Source of the DNA: an uncultured Clostridia bacterium
Lineage (GTDB): Bacteria; Bacillota; Clostridia; Christensenellales; UBA1242
Assembly: GCA_937992055.1 (NCBI GenBank)
Contig: CALKLQ010000002.1
Location: 1-48,982, forward strand
DNA: 48,982 nt
Reading direction: 5' to 3'
The translations under genes and the position numbers were made by a program. Below, piece after piece: positions 33,079 through 41,540 of this stretch (within the stretch, counting starts at the first letter, position 1; every line of letters begins with the position of its first letter). The notes below the pieces were generated by a model. That model ran no database searches, was not told the DNA's origin, and worked only from the letters and a program-made list of their open reading frames with translations.

Positions 33079-33110
33079 AAAAAAATAAAAGTTGGAAAAA
33101 TAACCAACTT
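33079..33110 (-). terminator. Intrinsic terminator of the transketolase gene
   Basis: AAGTTGG / CCAACTT (33089-33095 and 33104-33110), 8-nt loop, then TTTTATTTTTTT on the minus strand. Confidence 0.85.
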
Positions 33111-33134
33111 CTGTTGTTTTTAAACTATGAAAAT

Positions 33135-35072
33135 CTAGTCGTTTTTTATTAAAGATTTACAAAATCTTAAGAGTTTATTAACTGTAAAGCCTAAATATTT
33201 TGCAACCTCTTCCCCTTTACCACTTGTTCCAAAAGAGGAAAGATTAAAGACATTTTGAGTATATTTAAACCAAGAATTATCATTACTAGCCTCAATAGCA
33301 ACAACAATACCTTTTAAAATAGAATTTTTGTAAATTTTGCTTTGCTCTTCAAACAATTCAAGGCACGGCACAGAAACAACTTGGCAAGTTACACCTATTA
33401 TATTTAAAGCCTTTTTTGCCTCGATCGCCATTTCAACCTCGCTTCCGCTTGCCATTAAAGTCATCATAGGCTCTTTTTCTTCCATGGCAACATAAGCTCC
33501 ATAAGAAGCCTTCCCTTTTACAGAAAATAGAGGTAAAACTTGCTTTGCTAAAACAAAACAACAAGGATTTTTTCTTTCCAAAGCAATTTCATATACATCA
33601 CATAACTCATAGCAATCGCATGGTCTAAAAACCAACAAGTTTGGTATCATTCTAAGACAACCCAATTGTTCGATTGATTGATGAGTTGGACCATCTTCTC
33701 CAATATAAATTGAATCGTGCGTGAAAAAATACCAAATAGGTAAATTCATAAGTGCACTCATTCTTATTGAAGGAATCATATAATTAGAAAAAGCTAAAAA
33801 AGTTGAACAAAAACTACGTGAATTATTAAATAAGCTTATTCCATTGCAAATTGCACCCATAGCATGTTCTCTTACTCCGAAATGAATATTTCTACTTCTA
33901 AAGTCATCAGAGTTAATAGCTTTGTTGTTATCAATATAAACTAAAGTTGATGCTGAAACATCCGCCGTTCCACCAACAAGGCAGTTTATTTTGGATGAAA
34001 CCTCATTTAAAATCAAATGATTAGCATCTCTTTCGCTAATAGGTTCAGAAAATAGTTTGTATAATTTATCTTTTTGTAATTTAACTTCATTACTGTAAGT
34101 TTGCAACATTTTGAACAATTCTGGATGAGTGGTTTCATAAAGAACCAGCTTTTTTTTCCATTCTTCAAAATATTCATTGTTCTTTTGGGTACTTTGTCTT
34201 AAATATTTTAAAACTCCGTTAGGAATAAACATTGATGTTGTAATACCCAACTTTCTTTTCAAATTTTCAAATTGAACATCATCTAATGGTTTACCATGAA
34301 CAGTATTCTGCCCTTCTAAATCACTATTGTAACCAATTTTTGTATGAAAAATCACTATTGTAGGTTTTGTGGAAAAATGTTTTGCTTTGTCTATAGATTT
34401 TGTAACGCTATTATAATCATTTCCGTTTTTACAAACAACAACATTAAAACCTTGTGATTTAAATTTTTTTACAACATCTTCACGATTTGATATATCTAAC
34501 TTTCCATCAATAGTAATTTTATTACAATCATACAGTAAAATCAAGTTATTTAAATTTAACGAGCCTGCCAATGAAATTGCTTCTAGGGCCACTCCCTCCA
34601 TCAAACATCCATCTCCAACAAAGCAATAAATTTTGTTGTCAAAAATTTGAAATTTTTGCATATTGAAAATTTCAGCGTAACGTTTTGAAGCTATAGCCAA
34701 CCCTACCGCATTAGCAACTCCCTGTCCTAAAGGGCCAGTTGAGCATTCTATGCCTAATTTGGGATTTACCTCCGGGTGACCTGGAGTTTTACTTCCAACT
34801 TGTCTAAAATTTTCTAAATCTTCAATAGTATAATCAAAGCCAAAACCATACAAAAGAGTATAATAAAGCGCACTTGCATGACCAGCCGAAAGGACCAATC
34901 TATCACGATTGATATTTTCACCAAAAATGTCAAATCTATAATGGTCCTTAAAAAGTGCATATAATATTGTTGTAGCACCTAGAGCAACACCTGTATGCCC
35001 ACTATTTGCCTTCTTAATCATTTCTGCTGATACTGTTTGAATGTAATTTAGCGCTTTTTGATTGAGATTCAT
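33135..35072 (-). CDS. tkt: Transketolase
   Basis: Thiamine-diphosphate enzyme of the non-oxidative pentose phosphate pathway. 645 aa, slightly short. N-terminal ThDP domain: KKANSGHTGVALGATTILYAL, AGHASALYYTLL, PGHPEVNPKLGIECSTGPLGQGVANAVG and the GDGCLMEGVALEA to NKITIDG motif. The pyrimidine domain has HFGVREHAMGAICNGISL and GEDGPTHQSIEQLGCLRMIPN. A C-terminal domain ends the protein. All ThDP and substrate-binding motifs are intact. The start overlaps the stop of the upstream kinase-like gene by 1 nt. Pentose formation would feed the nucleotide reductase encoded in the same neighbourhood. Confidence 0.96.
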   Translation of the reverse strand: MNLNQKALNYIQTVSAEMIKKANSGHTGVALGATTILYALFKDHYRFDIFGENINRDRLVLSAGHASALYYTLLYGFGFDYTIEDLENFRQVGSKTPGHPEVNPKLGIECSTGPLGQGVANAVGLAIASKRYAEIFNMQKFQIFDNKIYCFVGDGCLMEGVALEAISLAGSLNLNNLILLYDCNKITIDGKLDISNREDVVKKFKSQGFNVVVCKNGNDYNSVTKSIDKAKHFSTKPTIVIFHTKIGYNSDLEGQNTVHGKPLDDVQFENLKRKLGITTSMFIPNGVLKYLRQSTQKNNEYFEEWKKKLVLYETTHPELFKMLQTYSNEVKLQKDKLYKLFSEPISERDANHLILNEVSSKINCLVGGTADVSASTLVYIDNNKAINSDDFRSRNIHFGVREHAMGAICNGISLFNNSRSFCSTFLAFSNYMIPSIRMSALMNLPIWYFFTHDSIYIGEDGPTHQSIEQLGCLRMIPNLLVFRPCDCYELCDVYEIALERKNPCCFVLAKQVLPLFSVKGKASYGAYVAMEEKEPMMTLMASGSEVEMAIEAKKALNIIGVTCQVVSVPCLELFEEQSKIYKNSILKGIVVAIEASNDNSWFKYTQNVFNLSSFGTSGKGEEVAKYLGFTVNKLLRFCKSLIKND

Positions 35073-35548
35073 TAGACCATTTCCTTTAACTTTTTTATTA
35101 TTTCATTAACTGCAGTAGTCTTATTTTTTTTTGATAATACTATAGTATGTTCACATTTATTTCTTAAAAATTTATCCCTATCTATATATGCTATACGATT
35201 AATAGTGTTGAACATATTTTTTTTATCTTCAACAAATTCTTTTGGAAAGCATAAATAAAAAGATATTGTATTTTCTGTACAAATTTCATTATAATTTATA
35301 AAGGTTTCAAAATCAAAAGAAAGTATGGTATTTTCATAAGATAATGCGGAGGCTACAACATTTTTTTCCAATTTATTAAAATATTGTATTCCGCATTTTT
35401 CAATAATATTATCTTTATCTGCTAATTCATATTCAATTAAATCAGGAATATCAAGATGATAAACATCAAGTTTCGAGCTTAATAAAGAGGCAACTTCTTT
35501 GTTGAAACTGTGTAAAAGACCGGTAATCAATATAAGAGACTTTTTCAT
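35072..35548 (-). CDS. Shikimate-kinase-like protein without a P-loop
   Basis: 158 aa from ATG 35548. After the first strand (KKSLILITGLLHSFNKEVASLLSSKL) comes DVYHLDIPDLIEYE, then IIEKCGIQYFNKLEKNVVASAL and a later strand. This spacing follows shikimate kinase (D-x-IE, then GE-x-YFR-x-x-E), but the phosphate-binding GxxGxGKS/T is replaced by GLLHSFNK and the catalytic arginines are gone. It is therefore probably not an active kinase. No Shine-Dalgarno; the -10 box lies 7 nt before the ATG. It sits between nrdG and tkt and overlaps tkt by 1 nt. It may be a degenerate paralogue with a regulatory role, or simply a distant P-loop fold; the family call is an inference. Confidence 0.6.
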   Translation of the reverse strand: MKKSLILITGLLHSFNKEVASLLSSKLDVYHLDIPDLIEYELADKDNIIEKCGIQYFNKLEKNVVASALSYENTILSFDFETFINYNEICTENTISFYLCFPKEFVEDKKNMFNTINRIAYIDRDKFLRNKCEHTIVLSKKNKTTAVNEIIKKLKEMV

Positions 35549-35555
35549 TAAAGAA

Positions 35556-35585
35556 AGTTTAACACATAAAAATGTTGTTTGACAA
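35556..35585 (-). promoter_or_regulatory. Promoter of the kinase-like gene and tkt, probably leaderless
   Basis: TTGTCA (35580-35585), 18-nt spacer, TAAACT (35556-35561) on the minus strand, 7 nt from the ATG at 35548. Confidence 0.6.
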
Positions 35586-35600
35586 TATTTTTGATTAAAA

Positions 35601-36278
35601 TTAATCAAAACCGCGTAAATTTGACAATTTAACAAATTTTTTTGCTTTTTCACATCCTTTTTGTGCCATTAACTTATTAGGTATACTTCCAAAATCTTTA
35701 CCATCTTTTTTATTACAATGTTGAATATAAAAGGCTTTGGCATTTCTAATTTCTAAAGCTATCTGCTCAATATCATCTTCATTTAACCCCGAGCAAAATG
35801 TTGTCCTAAATTCATAATCCACTTTTTCATTTAATAGAAGTTGTTTAGTTTTAATAATTTCATTAACATTGCATTTTCCAACAATATCAAAATACTTTTG
35901 TATAGGAGCCTTATAGTCCATTGCTATATAGTCCACCAATTGTTTTTCAATTAATTTTTTAACTACTTCATAATTTGTTCCATTTGTATCAAGTTTAACT
36001 TTATATCCCAAACTTTTAATTTTTGAAATAAAATCAATTAAATCTTTTTGAAGTGTAGGCTCTCCACCAGTTATAACAACGCCTTCTAAAAAGCCAAATC
36101 TTTCTTTTAAAAATTCAATTATATCGTTTTCAGTTAAATTACATTCCATATCCCCATGAATTAGCTTTTCATTATGGCAATAGAAACAATTTAAATTACA
36201 GCCGTTAGTAAATATAACGGCTGCAATATGCCCTGGATAATCAACAAAGGAATTTTTAACTAAACCTGCTATTTTCAT
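35601..36278 (-). CDS. nrdG: Anaerobic ribonucleoside-triphosphate reductase activating protein NrdG
   Basis: Radical SAM enzyme that installs the glycyl radical on NrdD. 225 aa. The 4Fe-4S motif CNLNCFYC (Cx3Cx2C) binds SAM; VVITGGEPTLQ is the conserved GGE segment, and KLDTNG follows. The N-terminus KNSFVDYPGHIAAVIFTNGC matches the PflA/NrdG type; adjacency and 4-nt ATGA overlap with nrdD identify it as NrdG. It works strictly without oxygen, supporting an anaerobic lifestyle. Confidence 0.95.
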   Translation of the reverse strand: MKIAGLVKNSFVDYPGHIAAVIFTNGCNLNCFYCHNEKLIHGDMECNLTENDIIEFLKERFGFLEGVVITGGEPTLQKDLIDFISKIKSLGYKVKLDTNGTNYEVVKKLIEKQLVDYIAMDYKAPIQKYFDIVGKCNVNEIIKTKQLLLNEKVDYEFRTTFCSGLNEDDIEQIALEIRNAKAFYIQHCNKKDGKDFGSIPNKLMAQKGCEKAKKFVKLSNLRGFD

Positions 36279-38368
36279 AAATCACTTGCAATCTTAAATT
36301 TAACACGATTATTATACTCTTCTTTTTTAGCATCATTATAATTTTGAACAGGACGAAGATAACCCGTCACTCTTGACCAAACCTCACATTTTGCGCCACA
36401 GTTTGGGCAATTATAATGCTCACCAGTTATGTAACCGTGTTCTTTACAAATACTAAATGTAGGTGTTATAGAAATATAAGGCATTTTAGAAGTGGAAAAT
36501 ATCTTCTTAATTAATTTTTTACAAATTTCTTTATCTTCTATTTTTTCACCTAAATACAAATGTAAAACAGTCCCTCCAGTATATAAACTTTGTAATTCGT
36601 CTTGAAGTTCAACAACTTTAAAAATATCATCAGTATAATCAACCGGAATTTGAGTTGAATTTGTATAAAATGATTTTTGTTTTCCAGATGTTAAAATGTT
36701 AGGGAATCTCTTTATATCTATTGATGAGAGTCTTGCCGTGGTGCCTTCCGCCGGTGTTGCCTCTAAGTTATATTGATTTCCTGTTTCTGTTTGGAATTCT
36801 ACCATCAAATCTCTTAAGAAGTTCATTGTTTTAATAGCAAAGGCTTGGCCATTAGCGGTGGTTATATTTTCTTCTTTAGAAAATAGGTTCATAATAGCCT
36901 CATTCATTCCTACTATACCAATTGTATTAAAATGGTTCGCCCAATATTTTCCTGTTCTGCTCTTAACGTCTTTCAAGTAAAATTTACAGTAAGGATACAT
37001 GTTCCTATCAGTCAACTTTTCAACCACTTCTCTTTTTATTTCAAGCGAGGTTTTAGCTAAAATTGCCAATTTTTTTAATCTTATAAAAAATTCTTCTTCA
37101 GTTTCAGACAGATATGCAATTCTAGGCAAATTGATTGTTACCACACCAATAGAACCCGTAAGAGGATTTGAGCCAAAAAGCCCACCTCCCTTTTTCCTCA
37201 ACTCTTTTACGTTCAGTCTTAATCTACAACACATTGAAACTGCATCTTCAGGAGAAAGATCTGAGTTGACATAGTTAGCAAAATAAGGAATTCCATATTT
37301 GCAAGTTATATCCATCAACTTGTCCACAACTGGACTATCCCAGTCAAGGTCTTTAGTAACATTTATTGTAGGAATTGGGAAAGTGAAAACTCTACCTGAA
37401 CAATCTCCTTCCAACATAACGTCACAAAATGCCATATTGAAAATGTCCATTTCGTTTTGATAGTCGCCATATGTTGTTTCTTGTGGCACTCCTCCAATAA
37501 TTACAGGTTGATCTTTTAAAAGTGAAGGAACTTTTAAGTCTAAAGTTATATTACTAAACGGACACTGAAATCCTACACGGGTTGGGACATTCATATTAAA
37601 TACAAACTCTTGCAAACATTGTTTAACCTGTTCATATGTCATGTTGTCATATCTAATGAATGGCGCACAATATGTATCAAATGAACTCCAAGCTTGAGCA
37701 CCAGCAGTCTCACCTTGCAAGGTAAATGTTGCATTGACAACCTGCCCAAGAAAGGAACGAAGATGTTTAGCAGGGCTACTACTAATTTTACCTTCAACTC
37801 CCGTAAACCCTTCAGTTAAAATGCCACGAAGGTCCCAACCAACACAATATGCACCTAAAAAGCCAAGGTCATGAATATGAATTGCACCACTTTGATGAGC
37901 CTCGGAAATTTCCGTTGGATAAACCTCATTGAGCCAATACTTTTTAGTAAAAGCTTCTCGAACATAGTTGTTTAAGCCAGCAATACTTCTTTGCATATTT
38001 GCATTTTCTTTAATTGCCCAATCTCTGTCATCCAAATAATCTTCAAACAAATCGATTGTAGCACCAATTAAAGCATTGTTTTCCCTAGCTTGTTTTCTTT
38101 TTTCACGATAGAGAATATATGATTTTGCCACCTGTGCATGTCTATTCTCAATTAGCACTTTTTCCACCGTATTCTGTATATCTTCAACTGTAGGAATAGA
38201 AGATGTAATAGTGCTGTAAAGCAATTCTTCAACTTGTTTTGCCAAGTCCATAGATGTAGATTTATCATTACCCCCACAGGCAACTGCAGCTTTAAAAATG
38301 GCCTCACCAATCTTATTTCTATCATAATCTTGATAAGTTCCATCTCTTTTTAATACTTTTGTAATCAT
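36275..38368 (-). CDS. nrdD: Anaerobic ribonucleoside-triphosphate reductase NrdD (class III)
   Basis: Reduces NTPs to dNTPs using a glycyl radical. 697 aa from ATG 38368, which has AAAGGAG upstream. The N-terminal ATP-cone (VLKRDGTYQDYDRNKIGEAI, about 5-95) gives allosteric control. The catalytic barrel carries SIGVVTINLPRIAY and related segments. The C-terminus holds the zinc site (ICKEHG, then CPNCGAKC) and the radical glycine in SRVTGYLRPVQNYN. Two NrdR boxes upstream predict repression by NrdR when deoxynucleotides are plentiful. nrdG follows with a 4-nt overlap. Confidence 0.98.
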   Translation of the reverse strand: MITKVLKRDGTYQDYDRNKIGEAIFKAAVACGGNDKSTSMDLAKQVEELLYSTITSSIPTVEDIQNTVEKVLIENRHAQVAKSYILYREKRKQARENNALIGATIDLFEDYLDDRDWAIKENANMQRSIAGLNNYVREAFTKKYWLNEVYPTEISEAHQSGAIHIHDLGFLGAYCVGWDLRGILTEGFTGVEGKISSSPAKHLRSFLGQVVNATFTLQGETAGAQAWSSFDTYCAPFIRYDNMTYEQVKQCLQEFVFNMNVPTRVGFQCPFSNITLDLKVPSLLKDQPVIIGGVPQETTYGDYQNEMDIFNMAFCDVMLEGDCSGRVFTFPIPTINVTKDLDWDSPVVDKLMDITCKYGIPYFANYVNSDLSPEDAVSMCCRLRLNVKELRKKGGGLFGSNPLTGSIGVVTINLPRIAYLSETEEEFFIRLKKLAILAKTSLEIKREVVEKLTDRNMYPYCKFYLKDVKSRTGKYWANHFNTIGIVGMNEAIMNLFSKEENITTANGQAFAIKTMNFLRDLMVEFQTETGNQYNLEATPAEGTTARLSSIDIKRFPNILTSGKQKSFYTNSTQIPVDYTDDIFKVVELQDELQSLYTGGTVLHLYLGEKIEDKEICKKLIKKIFSTSKMPYISITPTFSICKEHGYITGEHYNCPNCGAKCEVWSRVTGYLRPVQNYNDAKKEEYNNRVKFKIASDL

Positions 38369-38413
38369 ATATTTTCTCCTTTTATATTTGTATGATGTCT
38401 TTATCTTATCAAA

Positions 38414-38429
38414 ACACAACATATAGTGT
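38414..38429 (-). promoter_or_regulatory. NrdR box 1 upstream of nrdD
   Basis: ACACAACATATAGTGT, matching the NrdR consensus acaCwAtATaTwgtgt at nearly every position. It lies 46 nt upstream of the nrdD start. Confidence 0.85.
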
Positions 38430-38445
38430 CAAATGATTTTATAAG

Positions 38446-38461
38446 ATACAATATATTCTAT
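38446..38461 (-). promoter_or_regulatory. NrdR box 2 upstream of nrdD
   Basis: ATACAATATATTCTAT, 13 of 16 positions like the NrdR consensus. Its start is 32 bp from that of box 1, i.e. three helical turns, the spacing typical for paired NrdR boxes. Confidence 0.75.
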
Positions 38462-38581
38462 AAAAATTTTTTTGAAAAGATTACAGGAACATCATGCACA
38501 TAAGGTATATTACAACTAATTTTTGGTAATAGCAAACGTTTTCAACTCTTTTTTTTGCTTTAAAAAGCATAAATTTCGACA

Positions 38582-38617
38582 AAAAAATAGCTAAACCCCA
38601 TATATTATGGGGCTTAG
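38582..38617 (-). terminator. Intrinsic terminator of the ComEC-like gene
   Basis: CTAAGCCCCAT / ATGGGGTTTAG on the minus strand (11 pairs, one G-U; arms 38591-38601 and 38607-38617), loop of 5, then CTATTTTTTTG. Confidence 0.95.
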
Positions 38618-38644
38618 ACCAACTTTAAAAATTATTAAAAAGTT

Positions 38645-39757
38645 TTACTTTTTATTAGCTTTATTTACCTTTCTATTATTCAATGATTTAGAAGACCCTT
38701 TAGGTTTTTTAATTCTTATAGTTAATATTAAATAGCAACCTCCTACGGCAAGTGGAACCACAATATACCATAGTTCAATTTTTAATGGAATATTGTCATT
38801 TTTAACTACAAAAATTAAAAGTTCTCCTTTATTAATTCCAACAACTATATTCCCATTTTCATCAGTTCTATAAATTATTGAACCATGTTCTTTTAATCTA
38901 TTTAATACTTTATCATTAGGATGTCCATAAGTATTATCAGCACCAACACTAATTATTGAATAAGTTGGCGAAACAGCGTTTAAAAATTCTTCACAAGAGG
39001 ATGTTGTACTGCCATGGTGTCCTACCTTTAAAACATCAGCTTTTAAATATTCAACAGGATAATTTAATAAAACTTCGTTTTCGATTTCTTTTTCTGCATC
39101 TCCAGTAAATATAAAAACTTTTTCATTGTATTCAAGTCTTAAAATAGGAGAATAATTATTTACATTATTGTATTTTACCTTCGTTGGAGATAGAAAATCA
39201 ATTTCACAATCCCCAATTACCAGTTCAGTGGAGTTATCAAAAAATATAGTTGTACAACCTTCTTCCTCATTTGAAGCCTCTATAACACTATTAAAAATTT
39301 TAGAAGAGTAGTAGCTACCTCCCATTTCGTCTGACTCTTGTTTTGTATAAACCATAGGCCTATAAAAGTTTAGAACTTGAAAATTTTCAAAAACGGTAAC
39401 CCCTCCACCTATATGGTCTTCGTGTGGATGGGTAATTAAAAAGTAATCAATAATCTTTTCATCATCCTTCCATGATAACGCATTAGTCAAATAATTATTT
39501 AAAGCATCTTTAGAAGAGGTTTCTCCGCTATCTATCAACATTTTTTCTTTATTGGGAAACTCAATAGCAATTGCGTCCGCTTGACCAACATCAATATAAT
39601 GAACCTTAAAATCACATACTTCTATCTGTTCAAATGTGGCAAGATAATCTTTGTTTAAGAAGCTTTCAATCTGATTTTTAAAAATAAAACTAAGGCACAA
39701 TATGCCAACAAAAATTACACATAATAAAATTCTAACTTTAAAATTTTTCTTTTTCAT
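38645..39757 (-). CDS. Membrane-anchored ComEC/Rec2-type metallo-beta-lactamase-fold protein
   Basis: 370 aa. An N-terminal membrane anchor (about 9-27) is followed by an extracytoplasmic metallo-beta-lactamase domain: KVHYIDVGQADAIAIEFP, LIDSGE, the metal motif THPHEDHIGG, FTGDAEKE, and KVGHHGSTTSS. A second hydrophobic segment (about 330-350) and a basic tail end the protein. The domain is the one fused to ComEC DNA-uptake channels, but the channel domain is absent here; such stand-alone proteins are commonly annotated as hydrolases or extracellular nucleases. Its partner is unknown. It follows the patatin gene by 32 nt. Confidence 0.87.
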   Translation of the reverse strand: MKKKNFKVRILLCVIFVGILCLSFIFKNQIESFLNKDYLATFEQIEVCDFKVHYIDVGQADAIAIEFPNKEKMLIDSGETSSKDALNNYLTNALSWKDDEKIIDYFLITHPHEDHIGGGVTVFENFQVLNFYRPMVYTKQESDEMGGSYYSSKIFNSVIEASNEEEGCTTIFFDNSTELVIGDCEIDFLSPTKVKYNNVNNYSPILRLEYNEKVFIFTGDAEKEIENEVLLNYPVEYLKADVLKVGHHGSTTSSCEEFLNAVSPTYSIISVGADNTYGHPNDKVLNRLKEHGSIIYRTDENGNIVVGINKGELLIFVVKNDNIPLKIELWYIVVPLAVGGCYLILTIRIKKPKGSSKSLNNRKVNKANKK

Positions 39758-39789
39758 ATCTTTTGTATATGCTTTAACCTTATAAGAAA

Positions 39790-40629
39790 TTAAAACTTAC
39801 TATTTTCCTCAATAAACTTTTTTCTTTTTCTTTTACTTATTTTCTTATTATCAAAAAGTGCAATAATTTCGCTCATTTGGTCGACAGCGCATCTGTAGCC
39901 CTCTTCTATCATTTCTTCATAGCCTTCTTTTTTGGTAGATTTAAATTTCTTTGTTTCAGGTTTTAAAAGAACATCTGAATAAAGATATCCTTTAACAACA
40001 TTACTTTTCATTAATATCCTAATAGAACAAGCTAAAACATCTACAACCTTGGTCGAATCGGTTCCATAAGCTCTAGATTTGTTAATGTCAACTGAGACAA
40101 CATAATCACAGCCCATTAATTTTAGAACATTTGCAGGAACTGTATTTCTAAGTCCACCATCGCATAAAATCATATTATCAAGCAAAACAGGTTGAAAAAT
40201 TCCTGGAATACAACAACTTCCAGCAACAGCTTTAGCCAGATTACCCTTATTCAAGTGAACTTCATCTGTTGTTTTTAAATCAACAGCAACTGCAACAAAT
40301 GGGGTTTTTAAATCTTCTATGTTTATGTCACCAAGTTCGTCTATTATTAGTTTTTCAATTCCATCTGTCTTAGAAGGCATAAAAAAAATTTTATTTGTTT
40401 TAATGTCTTTCATTTCAGTTTCACGAGCTATTCTATACATTTGTTCATAACTATATCCTGCAGCATAAAAAGCTCCAATCAAACTTCCAACACTGGTTCC
40501 AGCAACTGCATCAAATTTTATTCCATATTCTTCAAATGCTTTGACTACTCCAATATGAGTAAAACCTCTTGCTCCCCCTCCACCTAGAGCAAGTCCAACT
40601 TTTACTTTTTTCTTTTCTCTTTTAAACAT
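39790..40629 (-). CDS. Patatin-like phospholipase (RssA/YchK type)
   Basis: 279-aa serine hydrolase with the catalytic dyad: oxyanion-hole GGGGARG (16-22), nucleophile S46 in GTSVG (44-48), and D157 in DGG (157-159). No signal peptide, so it is cytosolic or peripheral. The N- and C-termini are strongly basic, suggesting contact with membranes or nucleic acid. Acyl hydrolase activity on lipids is the family function; the physiological substrate in Firmicutes is unknown. AAGGAG precedes the ATG. Upstream lies the composite intergenic repeat block. Confidence 0.92.
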   Translation of the reverse strand: MFKREKKKVKVGLALGGGGARGFTHIGVVKAFEEYGIKFDAVAGTSVGSLIGAFYAAGYSYEQMYRIARETEMKDIKTNKIFFMPSKTDGIEKLIIDELGDINIEDLKTPFVAVAVDLKTTDEVHLNKGNLAKAVAGSCCIPGIFQPVLLDNMILCDGGLRNTVPANVLKLMGCDYVVSVDINKSRAYGTDSTKVVDVLACSIRILMKSNVVKGYLYSDVLLKPETKKFKSTKKEGYEEMIEEGYRCAVDQMSEIIALFDNKKISKRKRKKFIEENSKF

Positions 40630-40810
40630 AACAGCTCCTTGTAAAATAACTTAAATCATTCAAAAATATTTAAAATTAAATAATTAAAACACTTTATATG
40701 TTGCTATAAATTAATAAATTTATTAAAATTTAAAATAAGCTTTGCATTATTTATCATAATGAATCTAAATGCCATTTATTATTACTTTCGCAAATATCAA
40801 GTTTTTCTAG

Positions 40811-40880
40811 TTCAAATAAACTTCAGTTATGTTTGAATGAGCCTCACGGCGCTTTCAGACAAAACTTCTGTTAATATAAA
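40811..40880 (+). repeat. Intergenic repeat X, copy A
   Basis: About 70 bp from TTCAAATAAACTTCAG to TTCTGTTAATATAAA. Its core can fold: GTTTGAA...TTTCAGAC around GCC-TCAC-GGC. It shares most positions with copies at 40961, 43124, 43268 and 46648. The part to its left (from about 40766) resembles the left part of copy D. Confidence 0.85.
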
Positions 40881-40885
40881 CTTAT

Positions 40886-41030
40886 GTGATGTTGCTTTGC
40901 TCCTTTCTCTCGCAAATCTTGTTTGTTTCACAAACCTCTTGCTTCGCAAGACATCTCAGTTTGAATAAACTTCAGTTTTGCTTGAAAATGCCTTACGGCG
41001 CTTCCAGACAAAACTTCTGTTAATATAATT
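40886..41030 (+). repeat. Composite repeat Y+X, copy B
   Basis: Y part 40886-40958: GATGTTGCTTTGCTCCTTTC, then small hairpins GTTTG-TTTCA-CAAAC and CTTGC-TTC-GCAAG. X part 40961-41030: TTGAATAAACTTCAGTTTTG, GCC-TTAC-GGC core, CAGACAAAACTTCTG. The Y part recurs at 43043-43123 with few changes. Confidence 0.88.
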
Positions 41031-41061
41031 TAATAAATATAATAAAAAAAGTCAAATAAAC

Positions 41062-41096
41062 AAAAAAAGAACAACCCAACAGATTGTTCTTTTTTG
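41062..41096. terminator. Intrinsic terminator of rpsI (usable on both strands)
   Basis: GAACAA / TTGTTC (41069-41074 and 41084-41089), 9-nt loop, A-run on the left and T-run on the right; extra A-T pairs lengthen the stem. Confidence 0.9.
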
Positions 41097-41111
41097 TTTA
41101 TAAGAAATGAA

Positions 41112-41540
41112 TTATCTTTTACTAAATTGAGAAGCTTTTCTAGCCTTTTTAAGACCATATTTTTTTCTTTCCTTAACTCTTGAATCTCTAGTTAAGAAAC
41201 CTGCTTTTTTAAGTTCAGCTCTCAAATTTTCATCAGCTTCAACAAGTGCTCTTGAAATTCCATGACAAATAGCACCAGCTTGACCAGTAAGTCCACCACC
41301 ATAAACATTTACAACAATATCATATTTTTCAGTGGTATTTGTAAGTGCTAAAGGTTGTCTAGCAATGAGTTTTAAAGTTCCAAGTGCAAAATAGTCATCA
41401 ATGTCTTTGTCATTGATTATAATGCTTCCCTTACCATTATCATAAAGTCTAACTCTGGCAACAGATTGTTTTCTTCTTCCTGTGCCATAGTAATTATTCT
41501 TTTTTGTTTTTGCCTTAACGACTTTCTTTTCTTCTGCCAT
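41112..41540 (-). CDS. rpsI: 30S ribosomal protein uS9
   Basis: 142-aa uS9: YGTGRRKQSVARVRLYDNGKGSI, PLALTNTTEKYDIVVNVYGGGLTGQAGAICHGISRAL, and the C-terminus RDSRVKERKKYGLKKARKASQFSKR, whose final lysine-arginine tail reaches the P-site tRNA. A Lys/Ala-rich extension of about 15 residues precedes the conserved start. Its ATG overlaps the rplM stop by 1 nt, the universal rplM-rpsI pair. A terminator follows. Confidence 0.98.
   Translation of the reverse strand: MAEEKKVVKAKTKKNNYYGTGRRKQSVARVRLYDNGKGSIIINDKDIDDYFALGTLKLIARQPLALTNTTEKYDIVVNVYGGGLTGQAGAICHGISRALVEADENLRAELKKAGFLTRDSRVKERKKYGLKKARKASQFSKR

Larger units (their letters stand above)
40630..41111. other. Gene-free region holding composite repeats and the rpsI terminator
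   Basis: 482 bases without a gene. From about 40766 it contains two composite repeat units (described separately), then the terminator at 41062-41096. The left 130 bases are AT-rich with nothing I can name; they may hold the patatin promoter. Confidence 0.7.
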
